Source of the DNA: Oscarella lobularis
Lineage: Eukaryota; Porifera; Homoscleromorpha; Homosclerophorida; Oscarellidae
Assembly: GCF_947507565.1 (NCBI RefSeq)
Contig: NC_089178.1
Coordinates: forward strand, 3,348,001 to 3,412,000
Length of the DNA stretch: 64,000 bases
Reading direction: 5' to 3'
Below the pieces are notes generated by a model. It saw nothing but the letters and a program-made list of their open reading frames with translations, did not search any database and had not been told where the DNA came from. Positions 23,388 through 36,002 of this stretch are shown in pieces (positions within the stretch are counted from its first letter, which is position 1; each line of letters starts with the position of its first letter). A program made the position numbers and the translations under genes.

Positions 23388-24878
23388 ATGCCGATAAGCA
23401 AGGGCATTTTTGTCGCGGCTTTAGTGCCCCTGACGACAGATGGGTAAGAAGTTATACGTACCGTCTGGCGGCGCCAGCGCCCCCGCCATTCGGCCTCCTA
23501 ATGACGATTGTTTTATTAGAGAACTCAATCTTTCCGTCATCAAGGACTACTGCGAGTTTTTGGTGAAGAACGAAGTCAAAGGAGTTTTTGGTACGGATGA
23601 TCGATCGATCGAGTGTGACGCCATAGTATATCCACGGATCCTCTTTATCGTCCTCGTGCTTTTTTAGTCAATGGTACGACGGGTGAAGGCATGAAATTGA
23701 GCGTGGAAGAGAGAAAGCTGGTACTCGAAACATGGATGACGTACGGCAAAGGAAGGTGAACTTTCCATATATGCAGGATGTGGTTAATTACTTACGTGGG
23801 AGTGTCTTTAGTCTAACAATAATCAACCACATCGGATGCGAGTCTGTGAAAGACTGTCAAGAACTGGTAATTAATTAATTTACTAATTATAAGGGTGTGG
23901 TGTTGTATACAATTGTCGTTTCTAGGCGGTTCACTCTGAAAGTCAAGGAGCTGACGGGATATCCCTTATGCAGCCCCTTCTCTATGAGCCTTGGGGAATT
24001 GGTAGCCAATTGTGACTGTAGATCCTCTAGACAGAGGTTGTGTGCAGAAAATCTCGTTGCTTTTCTGAGTGATGTAACCAAGAAGGCTCCTTCTACACCC
24101 TTTTATCTCTACTATGGTGCAGGCCCATCCAACATGAAGAGTAAACTGATTAGCCAAATTTTGTGTTTAATTAAAAAGTATTGCCGCTAGTTAATTTGAC
24201 CGAGTTGCTCGAAGTGGTCAAGACGCGTCTTCCGACATTCAGTGGAATTAAATACTCAGGCAGCGACCTGATCGACGTCATGCCCTGCATAGCAAGTGAC
24301 TCTTGTGATCTTCTCTACGGAAGAGATGAAGTAGATAAAAAGGCGCTCTATTATCATATATTGTCTGACTAATGCAATGTGTAGCAACTTCTTGGAGCTA
24401 TTGCAATGGGAGGGCAAACAGGCGTGGGAAGGTCAGGCGAGGTTTTCTCTCTATAGATTTTATTCATGGTTTTTTTACATTCAGCACCTACAATTATTTG
24501 AGTAATGTTGATCAGCGAATGCTAAGGGCGTATGAAAAGGGAGACATGAAAACAGCTCAAATGGAGCAGGTACTCCGCATATCTACACGTACGTCATCTT
24601 TAGTACACTTCACTATTGTAGCAAAGGGCTCAGCAAGTCATCAATATTATTCTAAAACACAGTAAGACCACTAGCTTGGGAAGTGTAATGAGACCAAAAA
24701 TTAGAAGTTGGCTCTAGAACGGTACTCAGGAATTGCTGGCGTCACCAAGGCAGTGATGAAATTGATTGGATTTGATTTTGGACCTCCTCGCGTTCCCGAT
24801 CTTCCTCTCTCGAACGATGACAGAGACAGCATGAGAATCGACTTGCAAGAAGTTGGATTTTTCGAGTGGCGTGTTTAG
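23388..24878 (+). CDS. NPL: N-acetylneuraminate lyase (sialic acid aldolase)
   Basis: A multi-exon member of the DapA/NAL class I aldolase family. Exons read: GIFVAALVPLTTDG, then NLSVIKDYCEFLV, then VNGTTGEGMKLSVEER (the conserved GTTGE turn), then INHIGCES, QGADGISLMQP, FYLYYGAGP (catalytic Tyr), FSGIKYSGSDL (Schiff-base Lys) and QLLGAIAMGG with TYNYLS. The enzyme cleaves N-acetylneuraminate to N-acetylmannosamine and pyruvate in the cytosol. Length and block order match animal NPL rather than bacterial DapA. At least eight introns of 40-80 bp are needed. Start chosen at 23388, where the first beta strand begins. Stop TAG at 24876-24878. Confidence 0.92.
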
Positions 24879-25042
24879 AGCGAAACGGAAATGAAATCTT
24901 AGAGAGAACGTGTACTGTAAGATGTATGATTTATAGCAAACATCCCGTATATTTTAAGCCGTTGGGCATGCGCCTTCAGCAACGTGGCCTAAAAGTCGTC
25001 TTTTTTCGCTCGTTTTGAAGCTTTTAAACGGGGCAATTTGCT

Positions 25043-26535
25043 ATGGAAGACGAAGAGTTACCGCCGAAAAGACGCAATCGGCAGCGCAAGTCGAACACGC
25101 TTCAGATCTACGGCAACGAGAAGACGATGAACCTCAACAGCATGATTCTCACGAACGTGCACAATTCTGTCTACTTCAAGAACGTTCTCGCCCAACTCAC
25201 GACCTATCACGAAGTTGTCGACGAGATTTATTATCACGTAAGTGAGTGGGGCCCCTTTTGAGGAAACCACTACGAGAATTCGACTTTTTCCTCAGGTCGC
25301 TCATCTAGAACCGTGGGAAAAGGGCAGTAGAAAGTTAGCCGGGCAAGTTGGCATGTGCGGCGGGGTACGTTGTCGTAGCAACGACGCCTCTAAATTTCCC
25401 AAGTCCAATTTCAATTTTTTTCCCTCCAAGGTTCGCGGTGTTGGAGCCGGGGGTATTATATCCAGTGCATTTTGTCTTCTCTATAAACTTTTCACATTGA
25501 GATTGACTAGAAAGCAGCTGACCAGCGTTTTAAACCACAAAGACTCTCCCTTCATACGCGGCGTTGGCTTCCTCTACGTCAGGTTAGTACACATTTATCT
25601 ATTTAATCTATTTTATTAATTTTTTATAGATATGCTCTACCGCCTGCTGATCTTTGGGACTGGTTCGAGCCCTATTTGGACGATGAAGAGGTACGAGAAC
25701 GGACGTCTTGTGTCAGAGGTTGGCTATAGTATACATTGAGGATGCATGGTTACTTACATCCACTCCCACCCAAGAGCCTTGCACGCCACGCTAAGCTCTT
25801 CCTATATATAGAGCTGTAGCTCCAGGTGAAGGCTGAGAGAAGTGTGCCCAGATAGGAAGCAAGTATCCGCTATTTTTTATGGATAGTTGTGTCGACAACT
25901 GGGCTACACGTGATCTTTTAATTAATTAATTAATTAATTAAAAATCCTTCGTTTCTATGATTGCTTTTTATTGGCTCTCTGTCTTGTTTTATACGCAGGA
26001 AGTCGATCCCAAGGCGGGCGGTGGCAACAAGATGACAATTGGGGTCATGTGTCAGGAAATCCTTGGCAAATTGGAGTGGTACGGAACGCTCTTTCCACGC
26101 ATCCCCGTACCCGTGCAGAAGTCCATCGAGGAGAAATTACGTCAGCATCGACGAGCCGCATATACGGCGACGACGGGCGAAGAAGAGGAAGAAGAAAGGG
26201 AAATTCCGCCGCAGCGACGATCCCCGAGTCCCAGTCACGTGAGACGACGCAGTCCTAGCTACGGGAGAGACGTCGATCGAGATCGACGGGAAAAGGAGAG
26301 ACGACGACGACGGAGTCGATCGCGCGAGAGAAGAAGAAGTCGATCACGTGAGAGGAGACGGAGTAGAAGTCGGTCGAAGGATCGGAGACGACGGAGTCGA
26401 TCCCGGTCCAAGGAGAGCCGGCGAAGGCGGAGGAGTCGGTCGAGATCGCCGGATCGAGGTAGGAGAAGGAGGAGAAGTCGGTCCCGGGAAAGAAGGAGGA
26501 GGAGTCGATCGCGCGATGGGGAGAGAAGAAGTTAG
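25043..26535 (+). CDS. PRPF38B: Pre-mRNA splicing factor PRPF38B
   Basis: Exons at 25043-25237, about 25295-25364, 25431-25581, 25629-25691 and 25999-26535. The PRP38 domain is clear: NEKTMNLNSMILTNV, TYHEVVDEIYYHV, HLEPWEKGSRK, GQVGMCGG, RGVGAGGIISSAFCLLYKLFTLRLTRKQ (read in parts), FIRGVGFLYVRY, DLWDWFEPYLDDEE and TLFPRIPVPVQ. The C-terminal exon encodes an Arg/Ser-rich tail of about 110 residues with repeated RRRSRSR units, typical of PRPF38B and absent from PRPF38A. It belongs to the spliceosome and acts in the nucleus. The last intron (25692-25998) is unusually long for the window and contains a TTAA repeat. Confidence 0.95.
25915..25942. repeat. TTAA microsatellite in PRPF38B intron
   Basis: Tandem TAAT repeat in the long last intron of PRPF38B. 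Confidence 0.85.
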
Positions 26536-26579
26536 TTAACTTTACGTTTGAGATATTGTAATATATGGGTTTTTAAAAA

Positions 26580-26633
26580 AAATTGTTTGTTTGGTTTGTT
26601 TGTTGGTTTGTTTGTTGGTTTGTTTGTGGTGTT
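26580..26633. repeat. GTTT/GGTT tandem repeat
   Basis: Imperfect tandem units of gtttgttggttt between PRPF38B and the next gene, probably in the PRPF38B 3' UTR. Confidence 0.8.
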
Positions 26634-26771
26634 TTGTGGCCCATTGTGTTCTCTGTTAGGAAACACCGTTCGTGTGTGAGACAATAAGCGCTGTTGCTGA
26701 GTGCGCACGCGCGGCACAACGCTTCGAAAGCCAACGGGGTGAGGAGTGCACGTTCAAAGCGGACTGCGACG

Positions 26772-29700
26772 ATGGACGAGGGTCTTCCTATGAGTAACGA
26801 AAGGTGAAGGATCTCTGTTCGAGAAGTCGGACGTCGTGGCGTCTCTTCGAACGCATTTTGGTCTTCTTTTTCCTAGTATCCTACGTGGAATGCCTCAACC
26901 GATGGCCGAATCGTCGGTAGTCGCCTCGGGAGGGGGAGAACCCTCCTCGCTAAGCATACTGAACCTAGACGACATGAACTTATCGTCGGGATCGAGCGGA
27001 ATCGCCGAATTGCGTGAGAAAACACGTCGAAAAATAAAAAAAAAAACGCCGAAGCGCCGTTTCGTTTCAGTGGCAGCTCAGGAGGAGGCTCATCTCGGAC
27101 TCAAAGAGGAGAAGCCATCCGAATCGCTGCGAGAGACGTCGGTAGTCGCCTCAGGAGGAGGAGGAGGAGGGGGAGAAACCTCTTCCATACTCAACCTCGA
27201 CGAAATGCTGGCGAAATCTGAAGCCCGAAAGAATTTGCCCAAAGAGAGAGCCGAAAGGCCGCCGCCGCCGCCGCCGAGAGAGACGTCGGCGGCAGTCGCC
27301 TCAGGAGCAGGAGGAGGAAGAGGAGGAGGAGGGGGAGAACCCTCTTCCTTACTGAATCTCGACGAGATGGAATTGTCGTCGGTGAGGATGAGCGGACTTC
27401 CCTTCGCTTCGCAGCTGTCGGTTCTGGAGCAGTCTGGAGTGCTGAGAAATCTGATCAAAGACCAAGAGAAGAGATCCGCAGCGCTCAGAGAGTATTTACT
27501 CGCCACTGGGGGAAAGGGAGAAGGAGGAGGGGGAGGGGGAGATGAACCGTCTTCGTTGTCGTTGACTACACCCCCAACATTGAATCTTGACGAGTTGTCG
27601 ATAAGCGGCCTCAGCCAATGGCGTAAGTCCAAAAAAAATAAACGTCATTCTCACAGAGGGCTGTCGTTTCAGTAGAAAGGGAGAGGTCGAGAACAGCGCA
27701 GAGAACCGAAAGGATGGGAGACGCGTCGGTAATCGCTTCGGCCGTCGTCTCGGGGGGAGAGGGACAACAACCCGCTAATCCGGACGACACGTCGACGAGC
27801 GGAATCGCCGAATTGCGTGAGAGGAGAAACGTTGAAAAATGAAAATGAAATATACAAGCGCCTTCGTTTTTTTCAGTTGCCGCTCAGGAGGGCCCGGGGT
27901 CTAGCTCGCCGGGACAAATTCTCATGCTCGTTGAGCAACAGAGAAAATATGACGCGTTGAGACGCGAGAATTTCGAATTGAAACTGAGGCTCTATTATCT
28001 GAGTCAGGAGCTCGAGCGTCACGGCGGAAATGCGGATAGCATAGATGAACGGGATCTTCAGATGGTAGGTTCAGAAAATAGTCTAGATTTCCAATCAACT
28101 CGATTTTTTTCTCTCTTAGAATGTTGACCTTCAATTGGTTGTGAACCGTTTGAAAGACGAGCTTAAGGTGAAGGAAGAATTACTGATGAAAGCGAAGTAG
28201 GATCAATATTCTTTGATTTTTCGTTTGTAACCTAATTCAAAAAAAGGCGTGCAATGGACGATGTCGTTGGCAACACGGACGAAAATGTCCGAGAGGTGAT
28301 TCATTTTATAAGGAAAGGATTGGGGGGGTACATGTTCGCTATGGAAAGGTGAAACGAGCTGCGGCTGCTCAATTGGCGGAGTTAAATGCGAGGTTGACCG
28401 AGTTGGGTAATGCAAAGACCGATTTGGAGCAGCAGAAAGACGGATATTTCGGAAGAACGGTGAGAGAAAAAAACGTACAGTACAAATTTTCATTAGGAGT
28501 ATGTCGTCGTCATATATAGATGAATTTGGAGCAGAGATGCGCGAAACTTGAAGCCTTGGCTCGAGAACGCGAAGAGGAAGTTGCGAGAGCGAAGAGTCGC
28601 GAGGTAAGTGGGTCACGTCTAAATAGATTTTTAAATCTGACGTCCGCTTTTTTCAGGCGGAGCATTTGAGAAAAATCGAAGCAATGGAAAGGCAAGGAAG
28701 ACGTCTTAGTAGTAGAATTTTCTCTCTACGTATGTATTGGTTATGATAGAGAGCTGAGGAATGGAAACCAGTTGAGAGATGCATCTGCAAGAACGAGGGT
28801 TGGTTTACTTTTAGGCTTTAGCGTCTTTTGCACTATGAAATTGCTCTAGGAAGTGGAGATGAGATTGTCTAATTTGGATGCCGTGGCTGACGAGGTGAGG
28901 TAGACGGGGAGAAATTGACATTGACGGTGCAAAATTTCTCTCGAATGTAGATTCCGTTGCTGAGGGAGCAGCTGCAGGAGAAGGAGCGTGAAGCGAGAGT
29001 AAGTCTAATCATTGATTGTGAGAGAAACTCGTGTTGAATTCATTTTTTTCCGTAAGACTTTTTCAGATGAAGTGAAGGCTAGGGAACTCGCTTTCAAGGT
29101 TCGTTGATTGAACGCCGTTTTCAGTTCATCTCTACCGTTATTTCAGGAATTACAAGAAGAAATGAAACAACTGAAATTGGATCACTTGGTGAGAGCGAGA
29201 ATAAAAAAAGACTTTGTAGAGCGAAGCGGGTATCAATGCCGTGTAGAATATGATTGAACAGCTGAAAGAACTGCAGAAGGCCACGTTGGAAAAGACCCAG
29301 GAGCACTATCAGGTCAGCGCATTTTTATCCTAAACGAATCTTGTTTTTATTTTTATTTCTAGAATCTCCTCGGACAGAGAAACGACAGTCTCGTTCATCT
29401 GGAAAACGAAGCGGCGAGGTCCGAGCGCGAACACGGCGAGAGGCTGAAAGTAGAAATGACTGGATCAGATAAGACGGATTTCCTTTTGACTGTACGTTAC
29501 TTCGCGTAGCGATTAAAAGAAGATTTGCAAGCAAAAATCGATTCCCTGAAAAATGCGCTGGCAGAGAAAGACCGTCAACTATTAGTGAGACAACGTTGTC
29601 TGTCCTGTCTGTTTGCGTGTGTGTCTGTCTGTTCGTCTTTGCCTGTTTTGTCTGCTTGCCTTCGCACTCACTTGATTTAGCTAGTGGCTGTGTGTTTTGT

Positions 29701-32700
29701 ATAGTTCATTTGCCCGTAGTTTTCATGTCTGTGTTTCAGCTTCTGCAGTCGGAGTCTTCTCGCAAAGATACTGCCTTGAAAGCGCAATCAACGCGTACGG
29801 CAAAGAGCACCGAAGCGCTCGAAGATCTCGGTGAAAGTCTCCAAGAAAAGGACCGAGAGGTAGAATAGGAACGTTTTCGAAAATTTTTCTTTCAATTTCG
29901 GCGTTTTTCAGATACGTCGTCTTCAGGGTTGGGTTCAGGAACGGGATAGCAGACTCGAAGAAAGTCAAATAGAGAGAGACGAATTGGAGTTACGAGCTCG
30001 AGCGGCTGAACAGCAAGCGGAAGCCGTGGAAGGACTAAAGGGTCAAGTCCTCGATTTGGAGACAGCAATTCATTCCTCCCAAGCAAAATACGAAGAAATG
30101 CAGCGAAAACTACGTCAGAAAGAACGGGAACTAGAGGTCAGAGAGAGAAGTATTAGTCAGGGGGGGATGTAGCACGAAATTTCACGTAGAGTATGAGTGG
30201 GAAGAAAGATTTGGGCGCCAGTCGGTTGAGAAATGAATTTGACAGCAGAATTGCTGTGGGTGCACGCGTCTTTGCTATAGAATTTGAGATAGATAGTTAG
30301 GCTCCTATAGGCGATGAAGGAGCAGATGGAGCAGAACGAAGAGATAGCAGCGAGAAAGGCTCAATTGTTGGAGGGACAATACAGAGTGGGTGAACACGTT
30401 GATACTTCGTGTGCGTTTTTTGAGACGTTTTCTTTTTTTTTTTCAGAGCAAAACCGAAGCGTTGGCACGAAAGGAGGAGTTGGTGAATCAGCTGAATCGT
30501 CAGCTGAGAGAGAAGGAAATTCACGCGAAGGTAAAAGATTCGGCTGCGTGGATATTATTCGTGAAAAAGTGTGGTAGGAATTGGAAGCCGCCGTTTCGAC
30601 GAAATCCATCGCTTTGGATGTAAGTTCTGTCGTCGTTTGGACTCTCGCTCTTTTTATAGAAGTTTACAGGAAGCTGAGGAAAGGAGTGCTGCAGCGGTCA
30701 GCGAACGGGATATGTCTATTTCTGATTTGAGACAGAGAATAGAAGCGATGAAAGCTCATGCCGCCGAACAGCAAGCCAAGGTCCATCGCGAAAGGGTATC
30801 GAACAGAAATTAAGGAGAGAAAACCCGTCGTTTAGTTTTGAATTTAGGACGAATTAAAATTGGCCAATAGGCGCCTTCAGGCCGAGCTCGAGGCCAAGGC
30901 AAAAGACGTGGAATACATGGTGCAGCAGAACGAAAACAAGGAAAAGCTCATTGAGGTAATTGAGGTATTTTTTTTGACTTTTGATGACATGGGAGATCTA
31001 GGCGCTGGAAAGTGAACAGCAACAGATGAAAGGACGCGGTCAGAGCAACAGTCAGAAATTGAGTCTCGAACGAAAAGAACGAAAGCAGCTAGAGGTATGA
31101 ACCGTTTTTCTTCTTTGTCGTAGTTTGGGAGGGAATATTCTAAAGGATTACGTTGGGACATTGAAAGCGCAAGTGGAATCGGCGAAAGGAGAACTGGAAG
31201 AAGTTGCACGACAACTCACGCAGAGCTTAACTCTCAACGAAACGCTACAGCGTCAACTCAGAGACAACGAGCAGAAAATCAAACAACTGGTAAGCAAAGG
31301 AAATCTCAGAGAGAGAGAAACTTCTAAAGCGAACCCTTTTAATTTATTGAAACAGTCTTCGGGACGTTCGGCCGAAGCGAATCTCGTTTCCGATTTGCGT
31401 CGTCAATTGGACGCAGCTCGTCGTCAAGCGGATTCCCTTCGCGCTCAATTGAACGACGCCGAACGGGCGAACGAGGCGATTCGATCGAGCGTCGGCGAAT
31501 CGGCGACGGCAGCGCGACGGCAGTACGCAGCCGAAAACGAGCGATTGCGATCGGCGTTGACGGAGAGTCGACGCGTCGCCGAGTCGCATATCGGCGGCGC
31601 CGAGAAATTGCGACAGCGCTTGGCGTCGAGCGACGCTCAAGTCGAGCGTCTACGCGCGCAACTCGTCGAAGCGACGAACGTCAATGATCGACTCCAGAAG
31701 CGGGTTGAGGAGTTTTCTGCGGCGGCGAAGGCGGCGGGAATTCATCCGGACTCGGGTTCGCCGAAAAAGGGCAGTCGTCTCGAGCAGGAGATCGAACGGC
31801 TCGGGCGACGACTCGAGGACGCGGAGCGGCGAAATCGGTCGTGGGAAGCGGAGGCGGCGAAAGCGCGAAAACGCTTCGAATCGGAGAGGCGAGCGGACGA
31901 CGCCGAGAAAATGAAGGAGATCGGCGCATTGAAGGGAAAACTCGCCGAAGCGCAGAAACGAATCGAAGTTCTCGGGCGACAGCTACGCGAAAGGAAGGAG
32001 AAAAGGACGCCCGTCGATTTACGCGAGCAATTTCGCGAAGCAATGCGATGCGCTCTCGAGCTGCGAGAACGTCTACGCGAGCAAATGGCACAGGAATCGC
32101 GTTCCGGCTCGCCGCTTGACGACTTGGACTTGAGTCGGCTCAGCTTTTTCGACGACGAGACGACGCGAGCGAAAGAGGCGGCTCAGCGATTGCGATCGCA
32201 GCTAGAGGAAAGCTCGCAATTGCACGCGAGTTTGCAAAACGAATTGGATCGGCTCGAGCGAACGCTTCAAAACGGTGCCGGCGACGGCGACGACACGAAG
32301 AGTCGTCGTTCGTTGTCGCCGTCGATTGTCGTAACTGATGATGTCGACGAAGGGGCGTCGGCGGAGAATGCGCGCGGTCGTGATTCGACGAAAATCGTGA
32401 CGTCGACGCCGAACGAGGGAATAGGCGACGCGCTGCGGAGTTTCAAGAGTCATCTTGATGACTCGCGATCGGCGTTTGATTCGTTGAGAGGTCAGTTGGA
32501 GCAGTTCGTCTCGGGCAGTCGTCACGATGGGGTCGCTGACGCGGCGTCGGAGGAAAGAGCGAAACGAGCGGAAGCGGAAACCGAGCAGCTTAAACGAGAG
32601 TTGGAGGAAATGCGAGGCAGGATGAGGAGAGAGACTACAGCGACGGCGGCGGCGGCGAAAACGTTTGCATCTTCTGACGTCATAAGCGGGCTGAAGAAAC

Positions 32701-33089
32701 AGATGGATGAAGGGCTGATTGCTGTTGAGGGTCTAAACGCTCAGATACGTCAACGAGGCGGAGATGAAGACGATAGTCAGGTAATTGTGTACTTTTCTAT
32801 TGAAATGGAATTGATTTCTGTTGCAGAGTCTTTTGGAGAACGTTGATTTGCTGCGAAGTCGTCTAGCGAAAGCCCAAAAACTCGTCCAAATGGTTTCGAC
32901 TGAGAGCAGAGGCGGCACAAACGGGAAAAAGAGACATTTGCACGTAAGATAGCTGTTACTTGTTTTTTGTTGTCACAATTCGCTTTTTTTAAGCTTGAGG
33001 AGATCATTAGGAAATTAAAGGCTACCGATGACATGAAACTGGAAGCGACAAAATCGATTTACGATCAGCGTAAGGGGAAAAAAGCGTAA
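26772..33089 (+). CDS. Centrosomin/CDK5RAP2-like coiled-coil protein with CM1 motif and repeated N-terminal exons
   Basis: A long gene of 20 or more exons starting MDEGLPMSNE. The N-terminal part (26874-27900) contains four or five repeats of a module with an [S/A]VVASGGG start, a Gly/Glu-rich middle and an ending like SSILNLDEM. Two exon ends read GIAEL and continue into LAAQE after the intron. Next comes a CM1 (Cnn_1N) motif at 27924-28020: KYDALRRENFELKLRLYYL, the segment by which centrosomin, CDK5RAP2 and myomegalin bind gamma-tubulin complexes. The rest is coiled coil, with one large exon (31125-32780) of heptads containing a Ser/Pro linker. Stop TAA at 33087-33089. It is probably a centrosomal or spindle-pole scaffold. 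No CM2 motif was identified. Confidence 0.8.
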
Positions 33090-33313
33090 TGCATAAGATT
33101 TATTTTAATCATTCAGTTGCTCGAACACACGGTGCACTAAACAGAACGAAGAAAAACTTGCAACGATTCAGCCAAGGAGACATATGAAATTAGATGTGAC
33201 CACAGATATCCTCCTTTAATATTATTCTCTGATTAGACCGACAGTAAAACAAACGAATTAACAATTTGACCCTAACACCAACAACTCTTTAGCGTGCGCC
33301 GTTCGCTTCTCTT
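33090..33313. other. Convergent spacer
   Basis: A 224-bp spacer holding the 3' UTRs of the centrosomin-like gene and the dsRBD gene. No gene seen. Confidence 0.6.
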
Positions 33314-33589
33314 CTACACAGGAAGGATGCAGGCCCCTGTCTTCGCGTCGATGGCCACGTGGACTCCCGTGTGGCGAATTATTTGAAGCATATTGCGCGC
33401 CGAGTCCTGTTTTGCAAGTTTCTTCGTTTTTCCGCAGCCTCTTGACGTCATATCGAGAACTCGACACTCTACAGCAAATCCCAGAGGTTCTTGCGGCTCG
33501 CGCTCGACTTCTCTGTATTCCGGCGTCTTCCAGCGCGAGCACTGTGCCATCTCTTGCAGCTGGCCAATGAAATTGTTCGGAGCAGCCAT
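33314..33589 (-). CDS. Small single dsRNA-binding-domain protein
   Basis: A 91-aa single-exon ORF that is essentially one dsRBD. It has the N-terminal helix NFIGQLQEMAQCSRW, the PEY strand, FAVECRV, and the C-terminal basic helix GCGKTKKLAKQDSARNML, with the KKxAK lysines that contact RNA. There is no room for a second domain. ATG at 33589 follows an A-rich leader. The dsRBD is nearest in style to TARBP2/PRKRA or ILF3 domains, but no orthologue can be named. It could regulate RNA interference or editing enzymes by competition; this is inference. The same-strand CoREST gene ends 139 bp upstream. Confidence 0.8.
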   Translation of the reverse strand: MAAPNNFIGQLQEMAQCSRWKTPEYREVEREPQEPLGFAVECRVLDMTSRGCGKTKKLAKQDSARNMLQIIRHTGVHVAIDAKTGACILPV

Positions 33590-33728
33590 TTTTTTTCAGC
33601 GAAGTTCCCGGAAATGCGCAGAATGAAATGCGCGAAATAAATCAATATTTCCGACGTCAAAATCCCGTACACAACCCTCAAACGATAAACCGAACTATTT
33701 TCCTATCAGAGTCTCTCATACAGTAGGT

Positions 33729-35785
33729 TCATCCTTCTTCTCCGGACGTCTTTTCAAAAACTCTAGCCACTTCATCGTCTTCGGCTCTCAGCAACGATCG
33801 CCTTTGACGTTTTCTTCTCAATCTAAATCTCCTTCTCGCCTCCGCTTCCTCGCCTTCTTCCATTCCTCCATCGTCTACCCGTTCATCTTCGCCGTCGCCG
33901 CCGCCGCCACCGCCGCCCCGCTGAGTCGACGACAGCTTCAACGCCGCTCTGCATTGCTGCGCTGACTTGCTTCCAATGATATCAGCAATTGCCTGAAAAT
34001 CTTTACCGTATCGACGAGTGGCTAGAAAAGAAAAATCCCGCGTTTGTCTGCCTTGGGTATCGTTCGTCTCGCTCGTACCTTGATGGCCCAGCTGAACCTC
34101 TTTGGATGACCACCGGGAAGATGTTCGTCGCGCAGGCTGAAATCCAATGAGACTTATATTAAATAATTAAATACCCCGATTAACATACCACGGTCGGTCG
34201 CAAAGAGAGAATGTCTTCGAGGGGATGATATGGCTCGGTTTCGCTGTCGCTCATCGTCTGCTTGTTTGATTGGATCTAGAAGAACCAGGGGTGGTGTACT
34301 AGATACGAGAAAGTCTTTGTGTTCTTACTTTGATTTTGATCTCGGCTAATTCCTGGTTTAGACGCTTCATTGTTTCGATGCCCTCTTCGCTATTCATTTC
34401 CACCAGAGTCGATCGGTTTATGAGCATTCCCTTGGACACAAGACTACCGGTAAGTCAATAGGAATAAAGCGTAGAATACCTTTGGCGGACGCTTGACACG
34501 AGAAGACCGAAAATGAGAAGACAACGGACTTTTTCGATGATGAGAACTGGATAGCGTCTAAAGGTTATTACGTAAACAATGATTTAATCAATTCGCGTGT
34601 GCTTGCACCTGTTTTAGGGACTCCGCATCGCTGCTGTCATCAGATATATCCTTTTCTCTGATGAAAACAGGAGATGAGTGTGATTGTGAGATGAATGACT
34701 ACACTCACAGGTCTTCAGCTTCAACGCTTTTATCGTCGTCATCGTCGTCGTCGTCGTCATCGTCATCGTCGTCGTCATCGTCGTCGTCTTCCTCCTCCTG
34801 CTCTTCTCCCTCTTCGTCGATTTCTTCGTCGTCGTCCAAGGCGAATTGATGGTAGTCGGAAAGTCGTTTTGATTTCGTGCGAGTCCGCCGATCAATCAGA
34901 CTCGTTCCCTGTCGAGTTTTCTTCCACGAATAGTAGAATTTGATGAGATTTCCCAATGATTTATCGGGCATCTAAAACGACAATGAAAAACGACGTCTCT
35001 CTCTCTCTCTCTCTCTTTTCCCAGTGAAAACTTACGAGCTGTTTGATTTTGTGAAAGGACTTTCCGTGACTACGATAGCCCTGTTCAAACAATACCTTAT
35101 CCTCAAGATTAAAGCCATCTAGTAGGTAGGAGGAAGGGTTTGAACAGGGCATTATTGTTTTTAATTCAAGTCTACTAGACCTGGATATGGGACGAAGTTG
35201 ACTAGATCAGCCTTGGCTTTCCTAATGTCGCACTTATGCCAAAACAGCATTCCCAATGCCTGGCAGGAAAGAAAAAGCAGCCAATTAACGCATTTCTTCA
35301 AAAAGTAAGCAAGAACCTGTTCTGAATTATAGCCGTAATTGACTCTAGCATCTTGAAGAAATTCGTCCACTACACAAAGAATTAATTAATTAATCAATTA
35401 ATTAATTAATTGAGGTTTGGGTGGGTACACACCTGTGTCTTCCGATATAACGGTCTCGTCGGCGGGAGACCAAAGGACTAGTCCCTCAGGTCGATTTGTC
35501 GTCTCCAATTCCGCTACACGACATAAAAAATGAATTCGTATCAAACGACTCATATTTCTCCGACGTTTGCAAAGTTCTGGAAGGACTGCCTGATATTCGA
35601 CACCCACTCGCATTTCAGGTGGACCTAATCAAAAACTTCGTCTAAGATGGGGAAGAAATTGCCGATGGAGACGTCGGACCGACGAGTCCACTTCGTTCCA
35701 TTTCGTCGTTGCTGCTTTTAGGACTTGCCGACGGGGTGTAATTCGGATCTGGACTCTGTCCTCGGACCATCATTTCGGTGGCCAT
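33729..35785 (-). CDS. RCOR1: REST corepressor CoREST (ELM2-SANT protein)
   Basis: A multi-exon gene starting MATEMMVRGQ at 35785. The ELM2 domain begins MRVGVEYQAVLP, continues GLVLWSP and the YGYNSEQALGMLFWHKCDIRKA helix pair (read across an intron). SANT1 is complete: EDKVLFEQGYRSHGKSFHKI, LPDKSLGNLIKFYYSWKKTR. A run of about 18 Asp follows, encoded by a TCG/TCA repeat at 34737-34793. The region for the LSD1-binding linker follows. SANT2 is recognisable as RRYGKDFQAIADIIGSKS but its N-terminal half looks divergent. The C-terminus is Gly- and Arg-rich. CoREST bridges LSD1/KDM1A and HDAC1/2 on chromatin in the nucleus. Whether it is RCOR1, 2 or 3 cannot be told, and a single pre-duplication gene is likely. 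Confidence 0.93.
34737..34793. repeat. Trinucleotide (TCG/TCA)n coding poly-Asp in CoREST
   Basis: About 19 near-perfect tcg/tca units. On the minus strand they code an uninterrupted Asp tract after SANT1. Confidence 0.9.
35383..35413. repeat. TTAA microsatellite in CoREST intron
   Basis: Tandem TAAT units, with one interruption, directly between two CoREST exons. Confidence 0.85.
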
Positions 35786-36002
35786 TCTGGTTGGTTGTTT
35801 TATAAACCGGGACTTGACAGATATCAACTGGATGTTCCAAAAACGGCGCATGGAAGCGTGACAGTCGGTCCCCCGTGCGCAGAAATGTTGAATTTTGACT
35901 GGGTAGACGCGCAAACGTTCGCTATCGATCGATCGGCATCGGCATCCATCAAGGGGTCATTCTACGTCACAAAGGGCCCCCGTAGGTCTTGGCAACGCGA
36001 AA

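Noticed and set aside
29596-29868. ORF with VCVCVCLFVFACF hydrophobic start
   Set aside because: It begins in a TG-rich intron of the centrosomin-like gene; only its second half is a real coiled-coil exon.
34614-34895. Thr/Met-rich and Ser-rich frames over the trinucleotide repeat
   Set aside because: These are other-frame readings of the CoREST poly-Asp repeat.
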